Origin: Saccharothrix sp. NRRL B-16348
Lineage (GTDB): Bacteria; Actinomycetota; Actinomycetes; Mycobacteriales; Pseudonocardiaceae
Direction of reading: 5' to 3'
Assembly (NCBI RefSeq): GCF_001280085.1
Contig: NZ_LGED01000277.1
Coordinates: 1-28,357, forward strand
DNA length: 28,357 bases
Below the pieces are notes generated by a model. It saw only the letters and a program-made list of their open reading frames with translations. It did not search any database and was not told the origin of the DNA. A program made the translations under genes and the position numbers. This document shows positions 1 to 9,489 of the stretch, piece by piece (the stretch's first letter is position 1; each line of letters starts with the position of its first letter).

Positions 1-2
1 CG

Positions 3-2636
3 GCGGGTAGTGCTTCATCACCATCTGAACGGGACTCCTGTCCACCCGGATCGTCAGGATCCAAGTGTGTCTGGTGTCCAACATCCAGGGTCAAGTCCCC
101 GGAGTACTACTGCGGCAACTGTGGGAAGGTGCACCACGTCGTGGTGCAGGACACGTCGCCGGACGCGCGGAACTTCGACAACACCAGCGGTGTGTTCGGC
201 GATCTCAAGGCCGGGTACCTCAACGCGGCGGCCTTGGACGCCAAGTACGCGGGCCGGTCCCGGTCGTACCTGCAGATGCACACGGCCCCGATCCTCGGCA
301 AGCACATCATCAGGGCGACGTTGGCGACCCGGGTGATCCACACGTTCAGCTGTTCGCCGTCGGCGACGGAGTTGTTCGTGAGCCCGCCCGTGGACGCGAA
401 CACGACGTGGGCCAACCAACCGGGTTGGTACTACCGCTTGTCGGAGACCAATGTCGCGAACAACGCGGCGTACTGCCCCAGCGCGGGCAACGCGGAGTTC
501 GACGCCACGGCCGCGGTGCGGCAGGCAGCGAACGAGGGTTGGGGTTGGACGACGTTCTTGTTGCAGGCCAAGAACGAGTGGGAGCTGGACGAGTCCTGGC
601 GGAAGTTCGACCTGAACCCGTACCTGGAGGTTGCGTACAACAGCTGGCCGTACATGCCGACGGCGTTGGGCATGGAGGGGTGGGGGCCGAACCCGACGGA
701 CGCGATCCCGTGCGTCATGGGTGCGGGTCGGCCCGCGGTGTTCACGCGCACGCCGCGGTTGCGGGCGCGGATGAACGACCCGGACGGCGGCATCATGGAC
801 GCGATGTTCCGGGTGTTCGACGGTATCGCGCCGGTCTCGGCCGAGACCGGCACCAACATCTACGTGAACGGAATCCCCGCGGGTTCGTACGCGGAGGTGA
901 CCATTCCGCCGAACCGCATCACGCGCGACGACCTGTACACGTGGCGGGTGTGGGGCAGTGACCACGGTTTGCTCACGGGCTACGTCGACTGCGAGTTCGA
1001 AGTGGACAGCAGAGCGCCGGGCACACCTGTCGTCTCCTCGACCGACTACCCCGCCACCGGAGGACCGCACGGCAGCGTCGGCCGGACGGGCACGTTCACC
1101 TTCAACGTCGGCACCCTGACCGGGCGCAACAACACGATGGACGTCCGTCGTTACGGCTGGTCCCTCAACGACGACACCGCCATCACGCACTCGGTCGCCG
1201 TGCAGTCGTCCGACGGCACGGTGACGGTGCCGGTCACCCCGACGAAGGCCGGGCTGAACACGTTGTACGTGACGGCGTTCGACCGCGCCGGCAACCGGTC
1301 GGCGGCCAGTGCGGTCTACGTCTTCAACGTCGCGGAACCGGCCGACCTGATGGCGGGGTGGCACTTCGACGAGGTGAGCGGCACGGTCGCGGAGGACAGC
1401 GCGGGCAACCACCCGTTGACGGTGGCGGGCGGCTCGTTCACCGCGGGCTACGCGGACAACGGCCTGACCTTCACCGACGGCATCGCGGTGTCGTCCGGCC
1501 CGGTCGTCGACACCTCACGCGCGTTCTCGGTGTCGACGTGGGTGAAGTTGGACCGCACGAACGGCTACTTCACCGCGGTCAGCCAGGACGGCGGCAGCGC
1601 CGGCTCGTTCTTCCTGGGTTACAGCGAGGACCTCAACGGCTGGACCATGGCCGCGCCGTACGGCGACTCGAAGACCTCCCTGTTCGCGCGGGCGGCGTCG
1701 ACCAGTCCGCCGGTGACCGGTGTGTGGACCCACCTGGCAGGCACGTACGACCCGGATCTCGACGCCATGAAGCTGTACGTCGACGGCAAGTACCAGAGCA
1801 CCGCCACGGTGGAGGCATGGACCGGGACCGGCGCGTTCGTGGTCGGCGCGGCGAAGTGGGACGGCATCCGCGTCAACCACTTCGCGGGCTCGGTCGACCA
1901 CACGCTGGTCTGGGACCGGGTGCTGGGCGCTGACGAGGTCGCGGCTCGAGCCAACCTGGCAGTGCCGCGCGCCCGGTACGCGCTCGACGAGCGATCCGGC
2001 GCCACCACCGTGGACCAGGTCTCGGGCCAGAACGCGACGCTCACCGGTGGGTACGCGTGGGGCGGTCAGCCGGTCGCGTCGGCGGCGAGCGAGGACAAGT
2101 GGCTCAACCTCACGTCGGCCGGCACGGGCCAGGTCCAGGCTCCGCGCCCGGTGAACCTGCGCACCGACCGCTCGTTCACCGTCAGCGCGTGGGTCAAGCA
2201 CTCCGGTGCGGCCGGCACGCGTCGGGTGGCGGTGAGCGGCCACGACAGCCAGAACTCCCCGTTCACGTTGGGCTACAACGGCTCGCTGTGGGAGTTCACG
2301 ATCTCGGGTTCCGGAGGGCGCACGTGGAGCGCGTTGTCGGACACCGCGCTGATGCCGGACAGCTGGGTCTTCCTCGTCGGCAGGTACGACGCGGTGACGG
2401 GGCGGATCTCCCTTGACGTGGACACGGTCCGGCAGATGACCTACGCCGGTGCGACCTCCGACGGCAGTGGAGTCGTCGGGCGTCAGACCACCTCGCACCT
2501 CTGGCTCGGGCGTGCCACCGCAGCGGGCGTCGGCGTCGCGCCGTGGCTGGGTGACCTGGACGACGTCCGGGTCGGCTCCGGTGTCCTACCGACCCCTGAT
2601 GCCAGGGCCTTGTACGACGCGACGCTCCACTTCTGA
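3..2636 (+). CDS. LamG/DNRLRE-domain secreted protein, 5' end outside window
   Basis: The frame is open from the window edge to the TGA at 2634-2636, so the N-terminus and any signal peptide lie upstream. GTG at 129 is the first internal start but cuts into the domain. Counting from 129, residues ~40-205 resemble the DNRLRE beta-sandwich found next to Rhs proteins (TELF, NTTWANQPGW, EFDATAAVR, WRKFDLNPYLEVAYNSWP). An Ig-like stretch follows at ~225-405. Two LamG (concanavalin-A-like jellyroll) domains lie at ~412-610 and ~620-835, each with the GWHFDE/YALDE opening, a FSVSTWVK/FTVSAWVK strand and a late LVWDRVL or DVRVG strand. Such proteins are normally secreted and bind glycans or surfaces. 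It lies 40 bases before the Rhs gene on the same strand, so the two are probably co-expressed. The first ~40 codons in this frame look poor, so the left edge may hold a frameshift or a different start. Confidence 0.82.
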   Translation, partial: AGSASSPSERDSCPPGSSGSKCVWCPTSRVKSPEYYCGNCGKVHHVVVQDTSPDARNFDNTSGVFGDLKAGYLNAAALDAKYAGRSRSYLQMHTAPILGKHIIRATLATRVIHTFSCSPSATELFVSPPVDANTTWANQPGWYYRLSETNVANNAAYCPSAGNAEFDATAAVRQAANEGWGWTTFLLQAKNEWELDESWRKFDLNPYLEVAYNSWPYMPTALGMEGWGPNPTDAIPCVMGAGRPAVFTRTPRLRARMNDPDGGIMDAMFRVFDGIAPVSAETGTNIYVNGIPAGSYAEVTIPPNRITRDDLYTWRVWGSDHGLLTGYVDCEFEVDSRAPGTPVVSSTDYPATGGPHGSVGRTGTFTFNVGTLTGRNNTMDVRRYGWSLNDDTAITHSVAVQSSDGTVTVPVTPTKAGLNTLYVTAFDRAGNRSAASAVYVFNVAEPADLMAGWHFDEVSGTVAEDSAGNHPLTVAGGSFTAGYADNGLTFTDGIAVSSGPVVDTSRAFSVSTWVKLDRTNGYFTAVSQDGGSAGSFFLGYSEDLNGWTMAAPYGDSKTSLFARAASTSPPVTGVWTHLAGTYDPDLDAMKLYVDGKYQSTATVEAWTGTGAFVVGAAKWDGIRVNHFAGSVDHTLVWDRVLGADEVAARANLAVPRARYALDERSGATTVDQVSGQNATLTGGYAWGGQPVASAASEDKWLNLTSAGTGQVQAPRPVNLRTDRSFTVSAWVKHSGAAGTRRVAVSGHDSQNSPFTLGYNGSLWEFTISGSGGRTWSALSDTALMPDSWVFLVGRYDAVTGRISLDVDTVRQMTYAGATSDGSGVVGRQTTSHLWLGRATAAGVGVAPWLGDLDDVRVGSGVLPTPDARALYDATLHF

Positions 2637-2676
2637 GCTACCACACCGATCGATCCGCTGGATGAAAGGCCGTGTT

Positions 2677-5600
2677 GTGAGCGTGTCCCCACGTGTATGG
2701 GCCCGGAAGGCCGTCGCGTTCGGTGTGGTGGTGGTGCTGGCCGCGTCGACCGGTCAGGCCGTCGCCGCCCCGGTCGGGCCGACGGCCTGGAACGTCTCCG
2801 AACTCCAACGCGAGGAGTCCGTTCCGACTCACCCCGTCCGGGTCAGACCGCTGCCCGCCGATCCGGCTGCCGCTGCTGTGGTGTCGGCTCCGGGGACGAG
2901 CGCGGTGTGGCCCAAGGCGGCGGCCGGTGAGGTGGACTTCGCGGCCTCGGGTGGTACGCCGGCGCAGGTGGCGGCACGTGCGGCGGGGCGTCCGGTGCGT
3001 GCTGCCGGGACGCCGGTCGCGGTGGGCTTGAAGGGCCAAGCCGAAGCGCGGCAGGCGAAGTCGGGCAAGGTCCGCGTCCAGGTGCACGAGCGGAAGTCGG
3101 ACGCGGTGTTGTTCAGCGTCTCGGATGCCGGTGGTGTGCGGGGCAAGCCGCTGGACCTGACGTTCGACTACTCGTCGTTCAAGTCGGCGTTCGGTGGTGA
3201 CTACGCCGCCCGGCTGCGTCTGGTGACGCTGCCGTCGTGTGCGGTGTCCACGCCGGAGAAGGCGGAGTGCCAGGTCGCCACGCCTGTGGAGGGCGCGGAG
3301 AACAACACGGCCGCGTCTGTGCTGTCGGCTCCGGTGACGGTGGAGTCGGAGCCGGTGGTGTTCGCGGCGATGGCGGCGGCGTCGGGCCCGGCGGGCAGTT
3401 ACGGGGCGACGTCGTTGGCTCCGGCGGGGTCGTGGAGCGCGGGTGGTTCGTCGGGTGATTTCACCTACGGCTACCCGATGCGGGTGCCGCCGGCGATCGG
3501 TGGCGCCGCGCCGAAGGTGTCGTTGGGTTATTCGTCGCAGAGCCTGGACGGTCGGACGTCGTCGACGAACAACCAGGCGTCGTGGGCCGGTGACGGCTGG
3601 GACTTGGCGCCGGCGGGGTTCATCGAGCGGCAGTACAAGCCCTGTGGCCTGGACCTGGGCGGCAACAACGGTCAGACCAAGACCGGTGACCAGTGCTGGG
3701 CCACGGACAGCGTCTCGATCAGCCTGGTGGGTGTGTCCGGCAAGTTGATCCGCGTCGGCACGACCGACCAGTGGCGCGCCGAGGCCGATGACGGCGCGCG
3801 CATCGAGCGCCTGGAGAACGCGGTCAACGGCGACAACAACGGTGAGCACTGGAAGGTCACCACGCCCGACGGCACGCAGTACTTCCTCGGGTTGAACCGA
3901 CTGCCGGGGTGGACTGCGGGCAAGCCGGAGACGCAGTCGGCGTGGACGATGCCGGTGTACGGCAACCACGCGAACGAGGAGTGCCACCAGCCGGGGTCGT
4001 TCGACACCTCGTGGTGCCAACAGGCGTACCGGTGGAACCTTGACTACTCGGTCGACCCGCACGGCAACGTCACCACCTACTACTACCACCGCGAGTTCAA
4101 CCACTACGGCCGCAACGCCAACGCCGCCAAGGGCACCGAGTACGTGCGCGGCGGGTGGCTGGACCGCGTGGAGTACGGCCTGCGCAGCGACAACGTCTTC
4201 GCGCACCCCGGCGCCAAGGTCAACTTCGAGACCGCCGAGCGCTGCCTGCCCGGTGGCGCGGTGACGTGCGACCCGTCGCAGCTCGACACCTCCACCGCGG
4301 CGAACTGGCCGGACGTGCCCACCGACCAGATCTGCAACGTGGGCGAGCAGTGCACCCACCGCCTGACGCCGTCGTTCTTCACGCGCAAGAAGCTCACCAA
4401 GGTCGTCACCCGGGTCTCGGACGGCGGCGCCGGGTTCCGCGACGTGGACTCGTGGGCGTTGGAGCACGAGTTCCTCGGCACCGGTGACGGTCTCGCGCCG
4501 GCGATGAACCTGAAGTCGGTCAGGCACGCCGGCCTGGTCGGCGGCAGCGTGGAGCTGCCGGCGACGGTGTTCGGCCACAAGGCGTTGCCCAACCGGGTCG
4601 ACACCGGCACCGACAACCGGCCGCCGATCACCCGGCACCGGATCGTGGCGATCACCGGTGAAGCGGGCAGCCACACGCAGGTCGAGTACAGCGACAAGGA
4701 GTGCGTGGCGGGGACGACGATGCCGGCCGCGCCGGAGTCGAACGCGTTGCGCTGCTACCCGTCGTGGTGGACGCCGGACGGTGGGTTGACGCCCGAGCTG
4801 CACTGGTTCCACAAGTACGTGGTCACGTCCGTCGTGGACGACGACCGCACCGGCGCGTCGAGCCTGATCAAGACCAACTACACCTACGTGGGTGACCCGG
4901 CCTGGCACTTCGACGAGGCCGAGTTCGCCGAGCCCGAGCGGCGCACGTGGTCGCAGTGGCGCGGGTACGGCACCGTGCGCACCACCAAGGGCGACCCGGC
5001 AGGCACGCAGTCCGTCACCGAGGTCGTCTACGGCCGCGGCATGGACGGCGACAAGCTGCCGTCAGGCACGCGCGAGGCGTCGATCACCGACTCGGAAGAG
5101 GTGGCGATCCGCGACGTCAAGCGGCTTCGCGGTTTCGTCCGCGAGACCCGTCAGTTCAACGCCGGGCAGCTGGTGTCGGCGTCGGTCAACGACCCTTATC
5201 TGCCCGACACCGCGACCGCGACGAACGTGGCGGGGGACAAGGCGTACGTGACCGGCATCGCCTCGGTGCGTGGGCGGACGTTGCTGGAGAGCGGCACGTG
5301 GCGACGTACCCGCGTGGACAAGGCCGACTTCACACCTGAGGGTGTGGCCGCGCGCACCGAGGACCACGGCGACACCGCGGTGACCGGTGACGAGTCCTGC
5401 ACCCGCTCGACGTTCGCCCGCAACGAGACCGCCTGGCTGCTCACACTGGCTTCGCAGGTGGAGACCGTGGCGGGCACGTGCGCGGTGACCGCGTCGCCGA
5501 CCACGATCCAGTCCCTCGCCCGCTCGTACTACGACGGCCAGGAACACGGAGTCGCACCCACCCGCGGGCTGATCACCAAGGCCGACGTGCTGGACAAGTG

Positions 5601-8600
5601 GGACGCCGCGGGACAGACGTGGGTGACCGCGTCCCGGGTGACCTACGACGCCGTCGGCCGTCCGCTGGACGTGTGGGACGCGCGTGGCGAGAAGACCACC
5701 ACCGACTACACCCCCGACATCGGACCACTGACCGAGATCTCCAGCACCAACCCGCTCGGCCACGTCACCAGGGAGTACCTCGACCCGGCGTGGGGCCTCT
5801 CGACCGCGTCGGTGGACGCCAACAACCGCCGCGCCGACCTGACCTACGACCCGCTCGGACGGCTGACCGCCGCGTGGACGCCGGGGTGGAGCAAGGCCGA
5901 GGGACGCAACGCCAACGCGGTGTTCGAGTACCAGTACAACACCGACCGCCCCAGCGTCGTCGTCACCAAGCAGTTGCAGGAGAACAACAGCTACCTGACG
6001 GCGTACACGCTCTACGACGGGCTGCTGCGCGAGCGCCAGTCGCAGGCCCCTTCCCCGGGCCCCACCGGCGGGCGGCAGGTCTCCGACATCTTCTACGACT
6101 CCCGCGGCCTGCCCTACAAGACCAACGGCGTGTGGTGGAACAGCCAGGCGCCCAGCGACGTGTTGGCAGGGGTCTACGACAACGAGGTCCCGGGCCAGAC
6201 CGTCACCGAGTACGACGGCATGGGCCGCCCGACCGCCGCGATCCAGCGCAAGTTCGGGATCGAGCAGTGGCGCACCACGACCTCCTACGGTGGGGACCGC
6301 GTCAAGAACACCCCGCCCAAGGGTGGCACCGCGACCACGCTGATCAACGATGCCCAGGGCCGCACGGTCGAGAAGCGTCAGCACACCGGCGGCGTCGACA
6401 GCCCGTTCGACACGACGACGTACGCCTACAACGCCGCGGGCCTGCTCAGCGTGCTGACGGACCCGGCGGGCAACCAGTGGCGCTACACCTACGACCTGCG
6501 CGGTCGGCTGGTCGCGACCGACGACCCGGACACCGGCCACAGCACCGTCGCCTACGACGCCGCCGGCCAGGTCCTGTCCACCACCGACGCGCACGGCCGC
6601 ACGATCGCCAACGCCTACGACAAGCTCGGCCGGCTGACCGCCAAGCACAAGGACTCGCTCACCGGCACCAAGCTGGCGTCGTGGGAGTACGACACCCTGA
6701 CCGGTGGTGTCGGCCTCCTGACGTCCTCCACACGCCACGTGGACACGCGGGACTACAAGCGCGCCGTCTACGGCTACGACCTGGCGGGCCGGCCGACCGG
6801 CGAGCTGGTGACCATCCCGTCCGGCGAAGGCGTGCTCGGCGCGACCTACGAGCTGCGGCAGACCTACTACAACGTCACCGGTCTGCCCAAGTCGACCGTC
6901 TACCGCCCCGTCACCTCCGGCACCCAGCCGATCTACCCGCAGGAGGTGGTGACGGCCCACCACAACTCCAGCAACGGCGCGCTGGAGTCGACCACCTCGA
7001 ACCTCGGTGTCTACGTCGGCGCGACCGGCTACTCCAGCTTCGGCGAAGTCCTCCAGCTCACCTACAACGACCCGACCCCGAACGCGGCCAAGAACGTCGA
7101 GGTGACCAACACCTACGAGATCGGCACCCGTCGCCTCGAACGCACGATCGCCAGCCGTGAGACGACCACCGGCAGCCGCCTGGCCGACCGTTCGTTCAGC
7201 TACGACCCGGCCGGCAACATCACCAAGGTCGCGGACACCCCGGAAGGTCGCGTCGCCGACATCCAGTGCTTCGGCTACGACCATCTGCGCCGCATGACCG
7301 ACGCCTGGACCCCGTCCACCGGCGACTGCGACGCCGTCAAGTCCACCACCGCGCTGGGCGGCGCCGCGCCGTACTGGCACTCCTGGACGTTCGACGAGAC
7401 CGGCAACCGCCTCACCGAAACCCAGCACTCGACAGGCGGCGACACCACCCGCACCACCGACTACCCGGACCCCGGCACCCCTCAGCCGCACACCGCCCTG
7501 TCGGTCCTCACCAAGGGTCCGAACGGTGACGCGGAGGACACGTTCGCCTACGACGCCACGGGACGCACCACGTCACGCATCATCGGCGGCGACACCCAAA
7601 CCCTGCACTACGACGCCGAGGGCCGCGTCTCCCGGATCGTCAACCGCGACGGCATGCCCGACCAGACGGAGTCGACCTACCTCTACGACGCCGACGGCAA
7701 CCGCCTGATCAGCCGCGAACCCTCCGCGACCACGCTGTACGTCTTCGGCCAGGAAATCCGCCTGGAAAAGGGCACGACCACCCCGTCCTGGACCCGCTGG
7801 TACAGCCACGGCGGCCAAACCGTCGCCGTCCGCAACAGCATCACCGGCCTGAAGTGGCTGATCCCCGACCACCAGGGCACCAACCAACTCTCCATCGCCA
7901 ACGACACAGCCCTGACCGCCACCCAACGCCGCCAAACCCCCTACGGCGCCACCCGCGGCACCGCACCCCCGTCCTGGCCGGACCGCCTGGGCTTCGTCGG
8001 CGGTCGTAACGACGAGTCGGGCCTGACAAGCGTCGGCGCCCGCCTCTACGACCAGTCCTCGGGCAGGTTCCTCACCGCCGACCCGATCATCGACAACAAC
8101 GACCCGCAGCAGCTCAACGGCTACGCCTACGCCAACAACAGCCCTGTCACCTACAGCGACCCGACCGGCCTGCTCAAGGACTGCGGTCCCGACGGCGTGC
8201 TGTGCGGCGGCAAGGAAAAGAGCATCCAAGGGCCGAACTGGGAGGAAGAGAAGCGGGTCTACCAGCATCGCGAGCGGGTACTGCAGCAGCTGAACAGGAA
8301 CAACGACACGGCTCTGAAGAACAGATTGGCCGACGAGGGCATCAGCTGGGAGGACTACCAGCAGGCCCTCGCCGACGCCCACAAGACCAAGTGGGACGTG
8401 ATCAAGGAAGTCGCCTGGGAGGTCCTGAAGGAGATCTCGGGCTGGAACGACATCGTTGACTGCTTCACCAAGGGCGACATCTGGGCCTGCGGCGGCCTCG
8501 TCGCCGGCCTGGTCCCGTGGGGCAAGGTCGGCAAGATCCTCGAAGCCGGCTACAACGCCGTCAAGGCCGTCAACCGCCTCGCCGGCATCGTCGACAAAGC

Positions 8601-9489
8601 CAAGGGCGTCCTCCGCCGAGTCCAAACCATCGCCGACGACGTCACCCGCGCCGCCACCGAACAGTTCCAGAAGCTGACCTCGAAGGGCAGCACGAGTTGT
8701 GCCCTGCACAGCTTCGTCGCCACGACCCTGGTCCTGATGGCCGACGGCTCCACCAAACCGATCTCCGAAGTCGAAATCGGCGACAAGGTCAAAGCCACCG
8801 ACCCCACCACCGCCCAAACCACCGACCGCTCCGTCGTCGCCACCATCGTCCACACCGACGAAGACGACATGACCCGCCTCACCGTCACCGGCGAAGACGG
8901 CACCACCGGCAGCGTGGACGCCACCTCCTGGCACCCGGTCTGGGTCGACGCCGAAGGCCGCTTCGTCAACATCGGCGACCTTAAGCCCGGCCAGCGCCTT
9001 ACCTCGGTCGACGGCACCTCGCCGACGGTCACCGCCGTCGACCGGTACAAGCATTACGAACCGGTCTACGACCTGACCATCGAGGGCATCCACACCTACT
9101 ACGTGTGGACCGCAATCACGTCTGTGCTCGTACACAACTGTCCTCCGTCCCAAAAGCTCTTGAATGAGGCGGACAAAGCAGAGGTCGCGGGCGCTGAATT
9201 CGCCGCCGAGTACACGTCCCCATCGGGTCAGACGTACCGCTCGCACAACAAGGAGCAAATCGCCACACCGAATGGTATGCTCGATGTCTTCGACGAATTT
9301 GATCACCACGGCGGGTGTGCTGAGACCAAGTGCCTTATCAAGGCTTATAATGCTGAAGGTCCTGATGCCATCCGCGGCGGTCACATGGATGTCGTTCACG
9401 TGAGCGACACAGATGACTGGTCGCATGGAGATGTGGCTCGTCCGTGTGGAAGGTGTGCACGGCTCCAAGGGGGTCTTTTCATTGGGTGA
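2677..9489 (+). CDS. Secreted Rhs/YD-repeat polymorphic toxin with Hint protease and deaminase-like C-terminal toxin
   Basis: GTG at 2677 has a GAAAGG ribosome site 7 bases upstream; the in-frame ATG at 2662 lacks one. The protein has ~2270 residues. Residues 1-31 form a signal peptide (RK, then a VVVVLAAS core, then AVAA). An SpvB-like beta region starts near 260, YD repeats run ~990-1670, and the Rhs core box GARLYDQSSGRFLTADP lies at ~1786-1802. A helical linker leads to a Hint domain at 2008-2155 that opens with Cys (CALHSF) and closes with VLVHNC, the pattern of self-cleaving PT-Hint modules. The last ~115 residues carry GGCAETK (C2214, E2216) and PCGRC (C2257, C2260), the C-x-E/PCxxC zinc-site signature of the deaminase fold, most like YwqJ-type toxins. 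Inferred role: a cell-surface or secreted shell whose tip is released and deaminates nucleic acid or a nucleotide in rivals. Codon use changes at the toxin tip, which suggests module exchange. Confidence 0.9.
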   Translation: MSVSPRVWARKAVAFGVVVVLAASTGQAVAAPVGPTAWNVSELQREESVPTHPVRVRPLPADPAAAAVVSAPGTSAVWPKAAAGEVDFAASGGTPAQVAARAAGRPVRAAGTPVAVGLKGQAEARQAKSGKVRVQVHERKSDAVLFSVSDAGGVRGKPLDLTFDYSSFKSAFGGDYAARLRLVTLPSCAVSTPEKAECQVATPVEGAENNTAASVLSAPVTVESEPVVFAAMAAASGPAGSYGATSLAPAGSWSAGGSSGDFTYGYPMRVPPAIGGAAPKVSLGYSSQSLDGRTSSTNNQASWAGDGWDLAPAGFIERQYKPCGLDLGGNNGQTKTGDQCWATDSVSISLVGVSGKLIRVGTTDQWRAEADDGARIERLENAVNGDNNGEHWKVTTPDGTQYFLGLNRLPGWTAGKPETQSAWTMPVYGNHANEECHQPGSFDTSWCQQAYRWNLDYSVDPHGNVTTYYYHREFNHYGRNANAAKGTEYVRGGWLDRVEYGLRSDNVFAHPGAKVNFETAERCLPGGAVTCDPSQLDTSTAANWPDVPTDQICNVGEQCTHRLTPSFFTRKKLTKVVTRVSDGGAGFRDVDSWALEHEFLGTGDGLAPAMNLKSVRHAGLVGGSVELPATVFGHKALPNRVDTGTDNRPPITRHRIVAITGEAGSHTQVEYSDKECVAGTTMPAAPESNALRCYPSWWTPDGGLTPELHWFHKYVVTSVVDDDRTGASSLIKTNYTYVGDPAWHFDEAEFAEPERRTWSQWRGYGTVRTTKGDPAGTQSVTEVVYGRGMDGDKLPSGTREASITDSEEVAIRDVKRLRGFVRETRQFNAGQLVSASVNDPYLPDTATATNVAGDKAYVTGIASVRGRTLLESGTWRRTRVDKADFTPEGVAARTEDHGDTAVTGDESCTRSTFARNETAWLLTLASQVETVAGTCAVTASPTTIQSLARSYYDGQEHGVAPTRGLITKADVLDKWDAAGQTWVTASRVTYDAVGRPLDVWDARGEKTTTDYTPDIGPLTEISSTNPLGHVTREYLDPAWGLSTASVDANNRRADLTYDPLGRLTAAWTPGWSKAEGRNANAVFEYQYNTDRPSVVVTKQLQENNSYLTAYTLYDGLLRERQSQAPSPGPTGGRQVSDIFYDSRGLPYKTNGVWWNSQAPSDVLAGVYDNEVPGQTVTEYDGMGRPTAAIQRKFGIEQWRTTTSYGGDRVKNTPPKGGTATTLINDAQGRTVEKRQHTGGVDSPFDTTTYAYNAAGLLSVLTDPAGNQWRYTYDLRGRLVATDDPDTGHSTVAYDAAGQVLSTTDAHGRTIANAYDKLGRLTAKHKDSLTGTKLASWEYDTLTGGVGLLTSSTRHVDTRDYKRAVYGYDLAGRPTGELVTIPSGEGVLGATYELRQTYYNVTGLPKSTVYRPVTSGTQPIYPQEVVTAHHNSSNGALESTTSNLGVYVGATGYSSFGEVLQLTYNDPTPNAAKNVEVTNTYEIGTRRLERTIASRETTTGSRLADRSFSYDPAGNITKVADTPEGRVADIQCFGYDHLRRMTDAWTPSTGDCDAVKSTTALGGAAPYWHSWTFDETGNRLTETQHSTGGDTTRTTDYPDPGTPQPHTALSVLTKGPNGDAEDTFAYDATGRTTSRIIGGDTQTLHYDAEGRVSRIVNRDGMPDQTESTYLYDADGNRLISREPSATTLYVFGQEIRLEKGTTTPSWTRWYSHGGQTVAVRNSITGLKWLIPDHQGTNQLSIANDTALTATQRRQTPYGATRGTAPPSWPDRLGFVGGRNDESGLTSVGARLYDQSSGRFLTADPIIDNNDPQQLNGYAYANNSPVTYSDPTGLLKDCGPDGVLCGGKEKSIQGPNWEEEKRVYQHRERVLQQLNRNNDTALKNRLADEGISWEDYQQALADAHKTKWDVIKEVAWEVLKEISGWNDIVDCFTKGDIWACGGLVAGLVPWGKVGKILEAGYNAVKAVNRLAGIVDKAKGVLRRVQTIADDVTRAATEQFQKLTSKGSTSCALHSFVATTLVLMADGSTKPISEVEIGDKVKATDPTTAQTTDRSVVATIVHTDEDDMTRLTVTGEDGTTGSVDATSWHPVWVDAEGRFVNIGDLKPGQRLTSVDGTSPTVTAVDRYKHYEPVYDLTIEGIHTYYVWTAITSVLVHNCPPSQKLLNEADKAEVAGAEFAAEYTSPSGQTYRSHNKEQIATPNGMLDVFDEFDHHGGCAETKCLIKAYNAEGPDAIRGGHMDVVHVSDTDDWSHGDVARPCGRCARLQGGLFIG

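Noticed and set aside
54..1412. 452-codon open frame on the minus strand opposite the LamG gene
   Set aside because: Rich in Arg, Val and Gly with no domain logic; it is the usual antisense shadow of a GC-rich gene. The plus frame has clear LamG motifs.
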